NCBI RefSeq assembly: GCF_963576675.1
Contig: NC_088916.1
Coordinates: 49,291,001-49,355,000 of the forward strand
DNA: 64,000 nucleotides
From: Euphorbia lathyris
Lineage: Eukaryota > Streptophyta > Magnoliopsida > Malpighiales > Euphorbiaceae
Direction: 5' to 3'
In this document: piece after piece, positions 42,165 to 52,492 of the stretch
Numbering within the stretch: the stretch's first letter is position 1
Layout of the letters: every line of letters begins with the position of its first letter
The notes under the pieces: generated by a model
What the model saw: only the letters and a program-made list of their open reading frames with translations
Told to the model about the DNA's origin: nothing
Databases searched by the model: none
Translations under genes and position numbers: made by a program

Positions 42165-44257
42165 CCAAAATTTTAGCTATGCTTGACTGGCCCTTACCAA
42201 ATACTTTGAAGGGTTTAAAGGGGATTTTTAGGCCTTACTAGCTATTACTGAAGGTTCATTCAGGGGTATGGCAACATCAACAAGCCATTAAAAGAGTTAC
42301 TAAAGAAAGATAAGTTATGTTGGACACTTGCTGCAACTGAGGCTTTTCTCTCCTTAAAGAAGCTCATGACTACAGCACCAGTGTTGGCACTCCCAGATTT
42401 CACCAAGCAATTTGTGCTGGAGTGTGATGCAAGTAGCTCAGGTATAGGGGCAGTATTGATGCAACAAGGGCCGGCCTATCTGTTTTCTATCTAAGTCATT
42501 AAGCCCTAGGAACCAACAACTTTCTACCTATGAGAGAGAGCTCTTAGCCATCATCCAAGCTTGCACCACATGGATGCATTACCTAGAGAGTTCTCCTTTT
42601 ATGATTAAGACCGATCAGAGAGCATAAAGCATCTTCTAGAGCAAAAACTCCATACCTACTTACAACAAAAAGGCGTGTCCAAGTTGCTGGGTTTGGAATA
42701 CACGATACAATATAAGAAAGACATAGAAAATAGGATTGCATATGCCCTTTCTCGACAGCATGAGGATACAACTCGCTTAATGGCCTTGTCTGTGGTAATT
42801 CCCAATTGGTTAGAGGAAGTTCAAGCTTCTTATGTTGGTGACCTTATTGCCTCTACTCTTATTAATAAGCTTACAGTTCAACCTACCAATGATTCTAGAT
42901 ATACACTCCATGATGGCATTCTGAAGTTTAAGCATCGCCTCTACATTGGTACAACAACTAATCTAAAGTCCAAAATTTTGTAGGTCTGTCATAATTCTTC
43001 TTTTGGGGTCACTCATGAATCAAAGCTACACTCACCAGACTTCAACAAAGTTTTTAATAGCCTAAGTTCCATCAAGATGTCATACAATGGGTGGCCAACT
43101 GTGACACTTATCAGCACTGCAAAGCTAACCATGCAGCTTATCTAGGGTTACTTCAGCCCATTCCTATCCCATAAGGTGCCTGACAAGATATTGCTATGGA
43201 CTTTATTAAAAAGCTCCCTAAGTCTAATGGATTTGATACCATTTTAGTGGTGGTTGATAGGTATTCAAAAAGAGGCCATTTCATTCCTTTGGCCCACGCT
43301 TTCACAGCTGCAACGATTGTTAAGGCCTTCATGGATCAGGTTTTCAAACTACATGGCATGCCTCAATCTATTGTCATTCATAGGGATAAAAAATTTATAG
43401 GCTTTTTTTGGAAAGAGTTTATGAAATTATTGGGCACCAGCCTGCATTATACGAGTGCTTATCACCTCAGTCTAACGAACAGTCTGAACAATTGAACTAG
43501 TGCCTTTAAGGCTATTTAAGGTGTATGTGCTTCCTTACACCTAAAAAGTGGGCTAATTGACTGAGCTTAACAGAGTACTGGTATAATACCAGTTACCACA
43601 GTGCTCTAAAGATGAGCCCCTTTCAGGCTCTGTATAGGGGTGGTTCCTAAGTTACCTATTCTTTCTAGTACAACTACTTTAGTGGCTGTAGTTGAGGAAT
43701 TGCTACTAAGACATAGAGTAGATGAATTCTACAATCAAGGAGTATTTGACCACTGCCCAGAATCGCACGAAGCAACATGTTGACAATAAGAATTCTGATA
43801 GGGAATTTAAAGTGGGAGACTTAGTATTCCTGAAGCTACCGCCTTATATGCGGACTATTGTGGTCTCTAAGAGCTCCCTCAAATTATCTGCAAAATACTA
43901 TGGGCTTTATCCTATCATAGAACACATTGGCAAAGTAGCTTACAAGTTGCAGCTCACTGCCAATTATCGCATTCACCCAGTATTTCATATTTCTCACCTA
44001 AAAAAGAAACTTAGTACGCTTGTTCCAGTTTTGACTACATTGCCCCCTCTAGTTGATGACATTTGGGAACTCAAGCCTCTTAAAGTTCTTAACACAAGGA
44101 ATGTGATCATTGGTACTACCTTCATTCCACAACTTTTGATTAAGTAGGACGGGTTTTCTAATGTGGATACCACATGGGAAGACGAGCAACATATTTCTCA
44201 ACAGTTTCCGATTTTCTACCATTCTTGGGGATAAGAATGCGCTAAAGGGGGAGGAAT
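42165..44257 (+). pseudogene. Chromovirus (Ty3/gypsy) pol fragment
   Basis: Plus-strand pieces in shifting frames parallel the 57-62 kb element: end of reverse transcriptase (GFRGFLGLTSYYRR-like), RNase H with [17 protein letters not shown] and [26 protein letters not shown], integrase core MDFIKKLPKSNGFDTILVVVD, VIHRDKKFIGFFWKE, and the tail SAKYYGLYPIIEHIGKVAYK to VFHISHLKKK. The last frame ends KVLNTRNVIIGT...LLIK at TAG 44145-44147, then continues with DTTWED. The second catalytic Asp is preserved as HRD, but YHLSLTNSLNN shows loss near the Glu. Several stops and frameshifts make it a dead copy. The 5' half is missing. Confidence 0.85.
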
Positions 44258-44628
44258 TGTAACGTATGTTAGAAAGAATGACTAATACTAATATTTACCA
44301 GGTTCTGAATAGTGAACTGTGTATTAGTTATTATGTTGATTAAATGAGTTATTTCCTTATTCTAGTAGAATAGTTGTTATTATGCTATTTTGTCAATTTC
44401 CTAGTTTGTTGGAAGTTGTTACGCCAGCTGATAACGGTAACCGTTTGTGACCTCATCGTTTTATTAACAAAGTCAGCATTGTACCGCAAAAGTTGTATAA
44501 AGGCCACACTTTACATCAGGCAAAAGGATCAATGAATTACAGTATTATTTTCCTCCCATCTTTCTTTCTTCTTTCTAAATTCTTCTTACCTCATTCTTAC
44601 TGTATTAATTTAGAACCTAGTTTTGACA
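44258..44628 (+). mobile_element. 3' LTR of the chromovirus fragment (371 bp)
   Basis: After the purine tract aaagggggagg it starts TGTAACGTATGTTAG and ends TTTTGACA. The order of landmarks (ataaaggcc leader, tct-rich R region) matches the 420-bp LTRs of the 57-62 kb element. Sequence identity is clearly lower. Confidence 0.8.
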
Positions 44629-44639
44629 GAAAATATAGA

Positions 44640-44757
44640 TTTACCATAATGTAGGAAATTAGAAAATAATGAATTGGCAATTTTTCCCTAAAGAAAATAG
44701 AAAAAAAAAATTAAAAGTTCACATTACTGTTTTGATCCCCCAAACCACTCCTAGTTA
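44640..44757. other. Left sliver of the duplicated subtilase block
   Basis: Matches 19475-19559 ('attaaaagttcacattact', 'aaaccactcctagtta'). Homology to the first block stops at TTA (44755-44757), where the insertions begin. Confidence 0.75.
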
Positions 44758-45008
44758 GGCCACGTTCTTTGTTACTTAATTTCAGTATCAATCGATTCAA
44801 TTCAGTAGCATCCAGTTCAGTAATCAGTTCATTAATTTATCATTACATATTATAATATTGTTGTTGTTGTTGTTTTTAGAACCATTATTATTTTTATAAG
44901 CTTTTTATTTTAATTATTGCTATTTTTAAGGAATTATATTATTATTTCAGTTTCAGTAGAATTCATTTTTGTTTAGTTCAGTTTTTTCCAGTAAAAAAGA
45001 ACAGAGCC
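44758..45008. mobile_element. Tourist-like MITE, TTA-flanked, 251 bp
   Basis: TTA at 44755-44757 and 45009-45011. The ends ggccacgttcttt and, inverted, ggctctgttcttt match at 10 of 13 positions. No coding frame. It is inserted exactly at the duplication of the next element. Confidence 0.7.
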
Positions 45009-45099
45009 TTATGGCCTGTTTGTTTCACATGTTCATGTTTCCTGTTTGCTGTTGTTGTTTGATGTTTGTCGTTGTTGTTTGATGTTTGCTGTTGTTGTT

Positions 45100-47430
45100 T
45101 GCTGTTTTTTTTATTAAAGGCTGGTTATCAAGGAGGAGCCGAAGACGGACATCCCAGCTATGCTGGCACCCCTGACCTCAACCCCATGACCCCCGAACCA
45201 ATATTATTAAAAGAAAAAATAAAACATCTGAATACATAAGAATGAAAGAATAAAAATACAGATCATGATCAAGAGAAACGGTAAGAGCACCGTCCTCCCC
45301 TATTGTGAAGAAAAGCCGATTCATAGAAGGCCGGAATATCATCCCACCACGTAAAACTAAAAGTCGTCCGTCCAAAGTTTGCAAGCGAGTCAGCAACCTG
45401 ATTGCCTTCGCGAAAAATATGAGAAATAACACTGTTCATAGCTTCAACCTATGTCAAACAATTTAACCAATTCTGTCTAATTACCCAAGGAACCGATGTA
45501 GATTTGGTTTTCAACATCTGCACTACATACATAGAGTCGCTTTCAATCCAAATCTTTCGCCAACCTTTGTTATAAGACAAATCAATAGCATGCACAGTCG
45601 CAGACAGCTCAGCAAGGAAGGCAAACGAACTGGTGATTGGAAAAGCAAATGCTCCCGGACACAAACTAGTACTTGAGCGAAAAATTCCTCCGTACTCGGA
45701 CGATCCAGGGGAACCCGATACAGAGGCATCAGTGTTAATCTTCGTCCAGTCCCTCGGAGGAAGATGCCAAACAATCGGGATGATTCGTGGCCCTTTAGCA
45801 AGCCTTTTAGGAATCCCGAGCTCTCCCAAAATTTGTGTTTCCACTAACGAATTCCATGTAGTACCTCGGCCCGTGTGAGAAGATTCTCTCAAGGCTCTCC
45901 AAATGCGTCTTAAAACCATTATTGTTCCCGGTTTTTCATCCTCAAAAATACATCTATTCCGAGTAATCCACAATGCCCAAATAGAATTTCCAATTGCAGC
46001 TGCCCATAATTTAGAAATTTGAGAGCTAAAGCGCTGAACTATGGCATCACTTATGAGAGCTTTAAGTGTCGAGCTTGTGTTGATCTGGCGTCCAAACAAT
46101 GAGCTAATACCTTGCTAGATAATTCTAGCAAACGGACAAGTGACGAAAAGATGTTCAATTGATTCCACATCATACAAACATAAGGTGCAGCGCGAGACAA
46201 TAAAACATCCACGTAATCTCAGCTTATCGTGAGTAGGCAAATAACCGAGATAGGCACGCCATGCGACCAACAAATGTGCAGGAGGAATGCACGGATGTCG
46301 AAGGAAACAACACCATTATTGCTGATCAACCGGATCCCTAAGCCAAACATACAACAATTTAACAATAAGAACCCCACTCATAGCAGGCTTCCACACGCAT
46401 TTATCATCTGTGTCCTTTCCATGCTTAATGCGTCGAACCCTGCCCTCAACGTCTGAAGGAAGCACATGCAGGTTATTCCAACTATCTACATCTAGACAAT
46501 TTTCAACCGAATCCGAACAAGAATGTTGTTATCAAACTGTTAACCCAACCTGAGCAGCCAGTGATGGACACATCCATCCCCCGTTTCAAAAGTTTAATAC
46601 CGAGTTCTGACCAATCCACCAGAGACAATGTTGCAAAATTTTCAAATAAATGCCCTTAACCGAAGCCCAAACAGATGAGTTCAAAACCAAATGATGCGGT
46701 TGTCCCGCTTTGTTTAAGAATCAGGTTCTCAACAAGTTAAAACAGAGTGAGCTATCCTGAATTAAGCCCCAAGCCATCTTCCCAGTTAGAGCCTTGTTTA
46801 AAAGAAACAAATCTTTGATGCCAAGCCCTCAATCTTTGAGATTTTGACAACAGACTTTCCAAGAAACCGTTACCAGCTTCCTACAGTGAATTGAACCGAA
46901 CCATACAAAATTCTGCATACTTTTAGTCATACGGCGGAGCAACGTAGCAGGCCACTTGTAAATAATAAAAGAATGAATAAAGCTCCTAGTGATAACAGAA
47001 TTTACCAGGGCAACTCTACCAGCCATTGATAAACAATTGCATTTCCATTTAGTAAAATGGGCAAGGACCCTGTCCATCAAACAATTTAAATGTGGAGTTT
47101 TTGGCCGGCCAAAAAATAATGGGACACCAAGATAACTAAAAGGAATCTACCCTCGATGAATTCCAATTATACCGACCAGATGATTCCCACGTCCAGCAGT
47201 GACAAAAGAACCCAGGAAAAGCTCCGACTTATTCCAGTTAACACATTGACCCGAAATAGAGCCATACATCTCAAAGACTTCCTTGATAACAACAAGATTA
47301 TTCACAGAAGCCCTGCAAAATAAAAGAATATCATCCGCATATAATAAGTGAGTGGGAAAGACCCCTGATAAGGTATAACGCATCGGATTCAGACATCCAG
47401 TGCTACTCAGAAGTAGAAGCTAGCGACTAA
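45100..47430 (-). pseudogene. 5'-truncated LINE fragment (reverse transcriptase end, zinc region, RNase H)
   Basis: Minus strand, with the A-tail appearing as T8 near 45107. RNase H at 45449-45800 (KINTDASVSGS, FLAELSATVHAIDL, WIESDSMYVVQML). Upstream a zinc-binding region has GNSIWALWITRNRCIFEDE-type text at 46000. Reverse-transcriptase pieces lie at 46829-47383 (HLLYADDILLFCRA, WNKSELFLG, CNCLSMAGRVALVNSV). The frames are broken many times. It differs in sequence from the 8-14 kb LINE, so it is a separate and older family member. Confidence 0.85.
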
Positions 47431-47689
47431 GAAAGTCCTCAACAATTCCAATTATTAATGTTTGGTAAAATTACAATTGCATATTGTTGTTGGTATGTAA
47501 AATGAGTAATATGGACATGTTTTAAATTAATATATAAATTTAATTCTAAAATTAATAAAAATAATAAAAATAATTAAAAAAAAGTTACAATAAAAAAAAT
47601 AATAAATTAAATTATTAAAAAAATTACAATAATTTATAATAAAATGCTATTGTATTTGTTCATTTTTGAAGATTAATTTTTGCCTCTAA

Positions 47690-49038
47690 ATAGTCTAGAA
47701 GCAATCTGATCTCTTAAATCATTCATCTAAGTTGCTCCAGTTTCCTCACGATTTTCATTTGTATCAATATCGTCTGAATTACTCAATGAATCGTATGGCA
47801 CAAAATCGAGATTTGCATCTAAACGTTCAAATCCTGGATCTACTAATGCAATTCTTCGAATATAATTATGTAGTGTCATTGAAGCAATCACAATATCTCT
47901 ATGTAGAAAATTCATACTAAGGCATCGCTCGTAAAATTCTCCACATAGCCTTCCAAACACCAAAAGTTCATTCAATACAACATCTAAGAGATGAATGCCA
48001 ACGATTGGAAATCTCTTTATACACTCTTGGTCCACCACCACATTGAAAATTAGGCAAATGATATCTTGTTCCCTTATAGGGTGCAAGATATACTTCAATT
48101 TGTGGATATCCAGCATCCACCAAATAATATTTCCCTACATACATCCTTAAGAAAATAAATAAAACAATATATTGATACATATTCAAAATATAAAACTGAA
48201 AAGGAAATATGATTATCTAAAGGTGGCTTAGGATAATTTATTTCTTTTTATTAATAGCATATTGAAATAGTCGTGCATCATGAGCAGTGTCTTCCCAACC
48301 AGCCATTATAAATGTGAATAACATGTCAAAACTACAAACAGTCATAATATTTTGTGTTAGCACTCCTTTTCTACTAATAAATCGTATGATCTCTTTTTCT
48401 TTTATAAAAGCTAGTACATCAGTTTCATCAATTGATCCAAAACAATCCTAAAATTTCATTATATATAGTTCATAAAATATGATGATAAAAAAAATTTAAG
48501 AATACATATGCAAAAATAGTTACCTTGAAATATGTCAATATATCTCTCATCGTTAAATATTTCAATAGGTATTGTGGAAAATGTGTTGTCTTTAGGCTTT
48601 ATCAAATCCGTTAAGAATTGTATCATTGCCTTTAACACTTCATGAAAAATTCTACTAACAGTCTCACCTGAGTATTAAAAACGTTCTTGAACCGCTCGAT
48701 TTGAAACTCCTTAAGCAAGTACATATAAACATATTAATACATCTTATTTCATTGCCTTCTATTTGACTGAATTAATCCATGATTTTTTTTTCAAGATCAC
48801 GATAAAGATTTATCAATATCTTTTTATACATTTTAAACATATTAATACATCTTATTTCATTGCCTTTCATTATGTCCAACAACCATACAATCCCTATTTG
48901 AAATGAGTCAATACATGGTTCTTTTTTAATATATCTCAAATAATGTTGAGATAGAATTTCAACACTATATATTTTTGTTCTCCAAATATCATCAGTTTCA
49001 TTATCATCATCAAAAATAAATTTATGCACAGCATCCAC
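47690..49038 (-). pseudogene. PIF/Harbinger transposase (DDE_4/HARBI1-like)
   Basis: Read on the minus strand. 49038-48772 is the N-terminal helical part (YSVEILSQHYLRYIKK). 48430-48240 reads DCFGSIDETDVLAF, RKGVLTQNIMTVCSFDM, FTFIMAGWEDTAHDARL. 48130-47970 reads YYLVDAGYPQIEVYLAPYKG, then HSSLRCCIE. 47930-47800 holds the end with MTLHNYIRR. These follow the PIF transposase order; the catalytic Asp of CFGSID, the Asp region of GWEDTAHD/DAGY and the Glu of CIE can be placed. Stops and frame breaks are present. Family knowledge: the transposase pairs with a Myb-like protein to cut at TTA targets. Confidence 0.8.
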
Positions 49039-49379
49039 ATCTATGAAGAAAAAAAGAAAATTAATTTCAGAAACAACTTTATTATATAAATATAAAAACT
49101 CATAATTAAAATAAACAACATAAATCCAAATTAATTAAAATTTCAATCATTGCAAAAAAAAAAAACATTAAATAAAGATAAAAAAAAAATATAAAAGACA
49201 TGAAACGAGGTTTCTGACCACTCAATTTTACTCCTTTTTCGAACCATATTTATATTTAAACCATTTAACCTTTAGATTATTATTCTTCATTACTTTGTAC
49301 GTTTTCCTATTCGATTTATCAGCAAACAAATCCGCGCAAAAAAAAAAAAAGAATATCAGTGCCAATTTTTATTTATGAC

Positions 49380-50135
49380 AAACTCAACACATAATCCAAA
49401 ACCTCTATAATAGAATAACCAGGCCGTTCTCCAAATATATTACGCAATGTAATGTTTTTCTTTTCAATACTTGCTTACATTCTTTCCTTTAATTCTCTCA
49501 TAACATATGTAACTTCTACAGTACTAGACTTTTTTTTTCTTTATCACATTTTTTTTTCTTTGTTACACTGTTTGTAAATATTCTTGTTCTCTTTTGTTTA
49601 CCCGTGTTTTGCTGAGTATCAAAGTTCGTAGTATCATCAATAATTTGAATGGACGAACCTCCTAAAACATAATCTGGATTCATTATCCTTTCTAAATAAT
49701 CTTCAAAATTTTCTTCTAAGTCATTATTTCAAACCAAATTAATCACATTATTATAAATTGGATCCTCGTTAGTATCATTAGGTAAAATTCCAGAAGATGA
49801 CGCATATGCATATTCACCAGTTGGTACAATATCCATGAATAAGATTTCATATTTTTCATAAACATCTTATCCAATTCCTTTCTTACGCAATGGAGCATAA
49901 CTTGCATTTTCCTAGACATTAGAAGTGGAAATAAAATTATTCGTAAATTATCTAATTATTTAAATTTTATAATTGAACTAAATATTATTATACTCAACTT
50001 ACTTATATCTTTTCATTCCACCAGTCATTAGGAGTATCTATTGTGCTTTAATAGGATCTCATCCTAAAACGTCTCTTTTTCCTTTAGATCTTTCCATAAT
50101 TTCCATTGAGTTCCAATCCTATTTATGTCTCACTG
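49380..50135 (-). pseudogene. Myb/SANT-like protein of the PIF element
   Basis: On the minus strand near 50130-50000 the text WNSMEIMERSKGKR, then STIDTPNDWWNEKIQ-like pieces, matches the end of the Myb/SANT-like domain (consensus '...ASDEWWEKKI'). The remainder (to 49380) is a low-complexity, frame-broken Lys/Asn/Ser-rich tail. Confidence 0.45.
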
Positions 50136-51600
50136 TTCTTTAGTCAATAAGTGACTCATAGTTTTCATTTCATTTCCTACCTACCACCAACCTTTGTTAC
50201 CCCATCCCCCTCCATTTCGTTTACCAAGAGCAGTCCTTCGGACACATATATCAAGAAAAACATTAAATTTTATATCACCTCATTTCTTTCTTTGAAAAGT
50301 TTCATTTTTTTACTCATTCCACCTATGAATTAAAGAATTAACATGCATGTTAAAGATATAAAATTTCACTACTACAAGTGATCATGTAAACAAACCTATT
50401 TTAATTTAAATCTAGAAGATAGGGACTCTAAAGTATGTGTTAGAGCAAAATTCATTTAAACTACCTTAATGGTTATTCTACACCCTATATAACATTATCC
50501 ACCTACAAATTTAAGCACTTCCTCAACATCTTATTCAAAGAGAATAAAAAGGATAATATTTGTGAGGGAGTTTCAAGTTAAACTGATTTAAGAGAGAGAT
50601 AAAGAAAAAAGCTAATGGTAGAATTAAAGTAATGTACAAAATTTAAAGAATTAAAGTAATGTATAAAATTTATGAAACAGTTAATTATATTTGGATTAAT
50701 TTGTTAAATATTATCAATTTCAGGACTAAGATGATATCTAAACTTCGATTTGGCCCTCGAAGTTTCACAAATACTATCTTTTACCTTTGATTGAACCATA
50801 ATTTACAAATACGAACATCGATTAACACTAAAAACAACCGAACTATGTCTGAAACTATACAATTGGAAATAGAATAATAAAAGAAGAGTTGACTCAAAAC
50901 TGGCACATATTAGCTTTTAATATACAAATCAATATAATTAACATCATGAAACTAATAACCTTAAAAGATGAATGGCAAAAATTTAAAATAAATAGGAATA
51001 ATAAGCAAACAAGTGTTGTATTATCTTTATTTATAAAATAATATTAGGTTATAAAAAAAATTTTTAATTGAAATACGGATCTAACCTAACGGAAATTAGG
51101 TTATAAAATAATAAAGTTGTATATGAAGGATATAAAAGAAAAAAAGGAAAAAAAAATTGTAAGTGCAAGTTGTAAGTGTTGTATTATCTTTGTAAAAATT
51201 ATATGTGCAGGAAAGTTATTTATTATTAGTATTTTATTAAGTATGGTTTAAAGATGAAAAGAAATAGAAAGTCAAAAATTGAGAGATGATGCAGGGCATC
51301 ATTAATTCAAAGCAGAGTAGCGTTAATAGAAAAAAATAACTCAGCAGAGCACCAATGAAAAAGAATTGAGCCTTACCTTAGAATCGAAAAAACGCATCAT
51401 TAATTAGCAAAGCAGAACATGAAAAAGAATGAGCCTGAAAGAAAGAAAGAGCATGTATCAGATCAAAGATACCACCCAAGTTTTATTTTCACCTTCTATT
51501 TTAGAAGGGTATGTATAAGAAAAAATTACTCAAATTAGAATTTAAGTAGAAAAACATTGTTTTGTTGTTGTTCATTAAACTGCAATGCAATTGTATTTTA
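50136..51600. other. Right part of the PIF element, non-coding
   Basis: AT-rich DNA with no recognised gene. A chance frame at 50151-50333 has no motif. Confidence 0.4.
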
Positions 51601-51747
51601 CTTCTAACCAAACACCTCAATATCTTCTGTTTAGGAATTAAAAACAAAAAAACCATTGAAAAGTAAAGAAACAAACACCCTTTTAATCTGATGTTTATTT
51701 TAAAAGTTCACATTACTCAATAATCGTTTATTTTCGGTTTCAAGTAA

Positions 51748-51908
51748 ATTTTTTTTTTTAAAGTTATGCGCAATGCACTTACATAAACAAAGAAAGATTA
51801 CATTAGAGAGAAAAGAAAACTCTCAACCCACTCCACCCATGTGATTCAAACCAATGATCTCTAGGGTTATAAGTAAGCTATCAACCAACAGGTTAAGAGC
51901 TTTACCAT
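51748..51908 (-). mobile_element. tRNA-derived SINE
   Basis: On the minus strand: a tRNA-like head with box-B-like ggtttgaatca (about 51848) and upstream aagctcttaacctgttggt, then a unique tail ending in an A-run (T-run at 51748-51760). The imperfect 12-13-bp duplication CGGTTT-AAGTA (51735-51747 and 51909-51921) flanks it. The subtilase 1/2 block has the empty site (cggcttaaagtatt, about 19609). Confidence 0.7.
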
Positions 51909-51921
51909 CGGTTTAAAGTAT

Positions 51922-52437
51922 TATTCGGCCATTTATCTATAAAAAAAAAATGTTGGTATCGCATCTTGATTTATGATTTAGTAATATTAACTGCTAACAA
52001 TCAAAATCTATAAAACGTGATTTAGACAGAACTATCAGATAGCGAAATTAAGCTTTTACTTTTACACTGTGGAACCAAAAATAACAAACAGATAACAAAT
52101 AAAATATAAAGGTGTTATTTGTCCGGAAAGAACAGAACCTCCAAATTTGACTACCATATAAAAAGCTGGAGGGAGGCCGCTACCATGGATAAGAACTGAA
52201 GACTTTTCTCTGTCCTGTTACTGTCACCGTCGCAAACAACTGTTATTTGTCCCACTTTTTTTTATTTATTTTTTTTGTCCAGGAACCAACTGAGTTCGAA
52301 CACGACACATGCCATACCAACCAAGTTTCTTTACATATTCCATAATTAGCTACCAACTTAGTCCTTTTCATTATTAAAATTGCTATGTGCAAGTGGCAGT
52401 AAATACAATTAATGATCTAAAACTACTTAACCCATTG
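51922..52437. other. Upstream region of subtilase 3
   Basis: Matches pieces of 19620-21205, but without the 19.8-20.6 kb stretch, the poly(A) insertion and the 20.75-21.03 kb candidate MITE. Confidence 0.7.
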
Positions 52438-52447
52438 TCTATATAAA
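52438..52447 (+). promoter_or_regulatory. TATA box of subtilase 3
   Basis: tctatataaa, 55 bp before the ATG at 52493, in a proximal promoter almost identical to that of subtilase 2. Confidence 0.7.
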
Positions 52448-52492
52448 CAGAAAACAAGTCTATTGCCTCAAAATATCATTTCAGCCAAAGTA

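Larger units (their letters stand above)
47458..51617 (-). mobile_element. Decayed autonomous PIF/Harbinger element
   Basis: The ends are atgtttggtaaaattacaat (47458) and, inverted, ggtgtttggttagaagtaaa (51617), both followed by acaattgcat-like sequence. TTA precedes the left end; the right flank is tca. Inside, on the minus strand, are a Myb/SANT-like ORF remnant and a transposase remnant, the two genes of autonomous PIF elements. Confidence 0.6.
45012..51682. mobile_element. TTA-flanked element opened by later insertions
   Basis: The left end tggcctgtttgtttc (45012) and the right end, inverted, aagggtgtttgtttc (51682) are flanked by TTA (45009-45011, 51683-51685). The subtilase 1/2 block shows the empty site (ctagTTAgtctggtg at 19553-19567). 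Only about 90 bp on the left and 65 bp on the right belong to the original short element. The interior is a LINE fragment and a PIF element. Confidence 0.6.
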
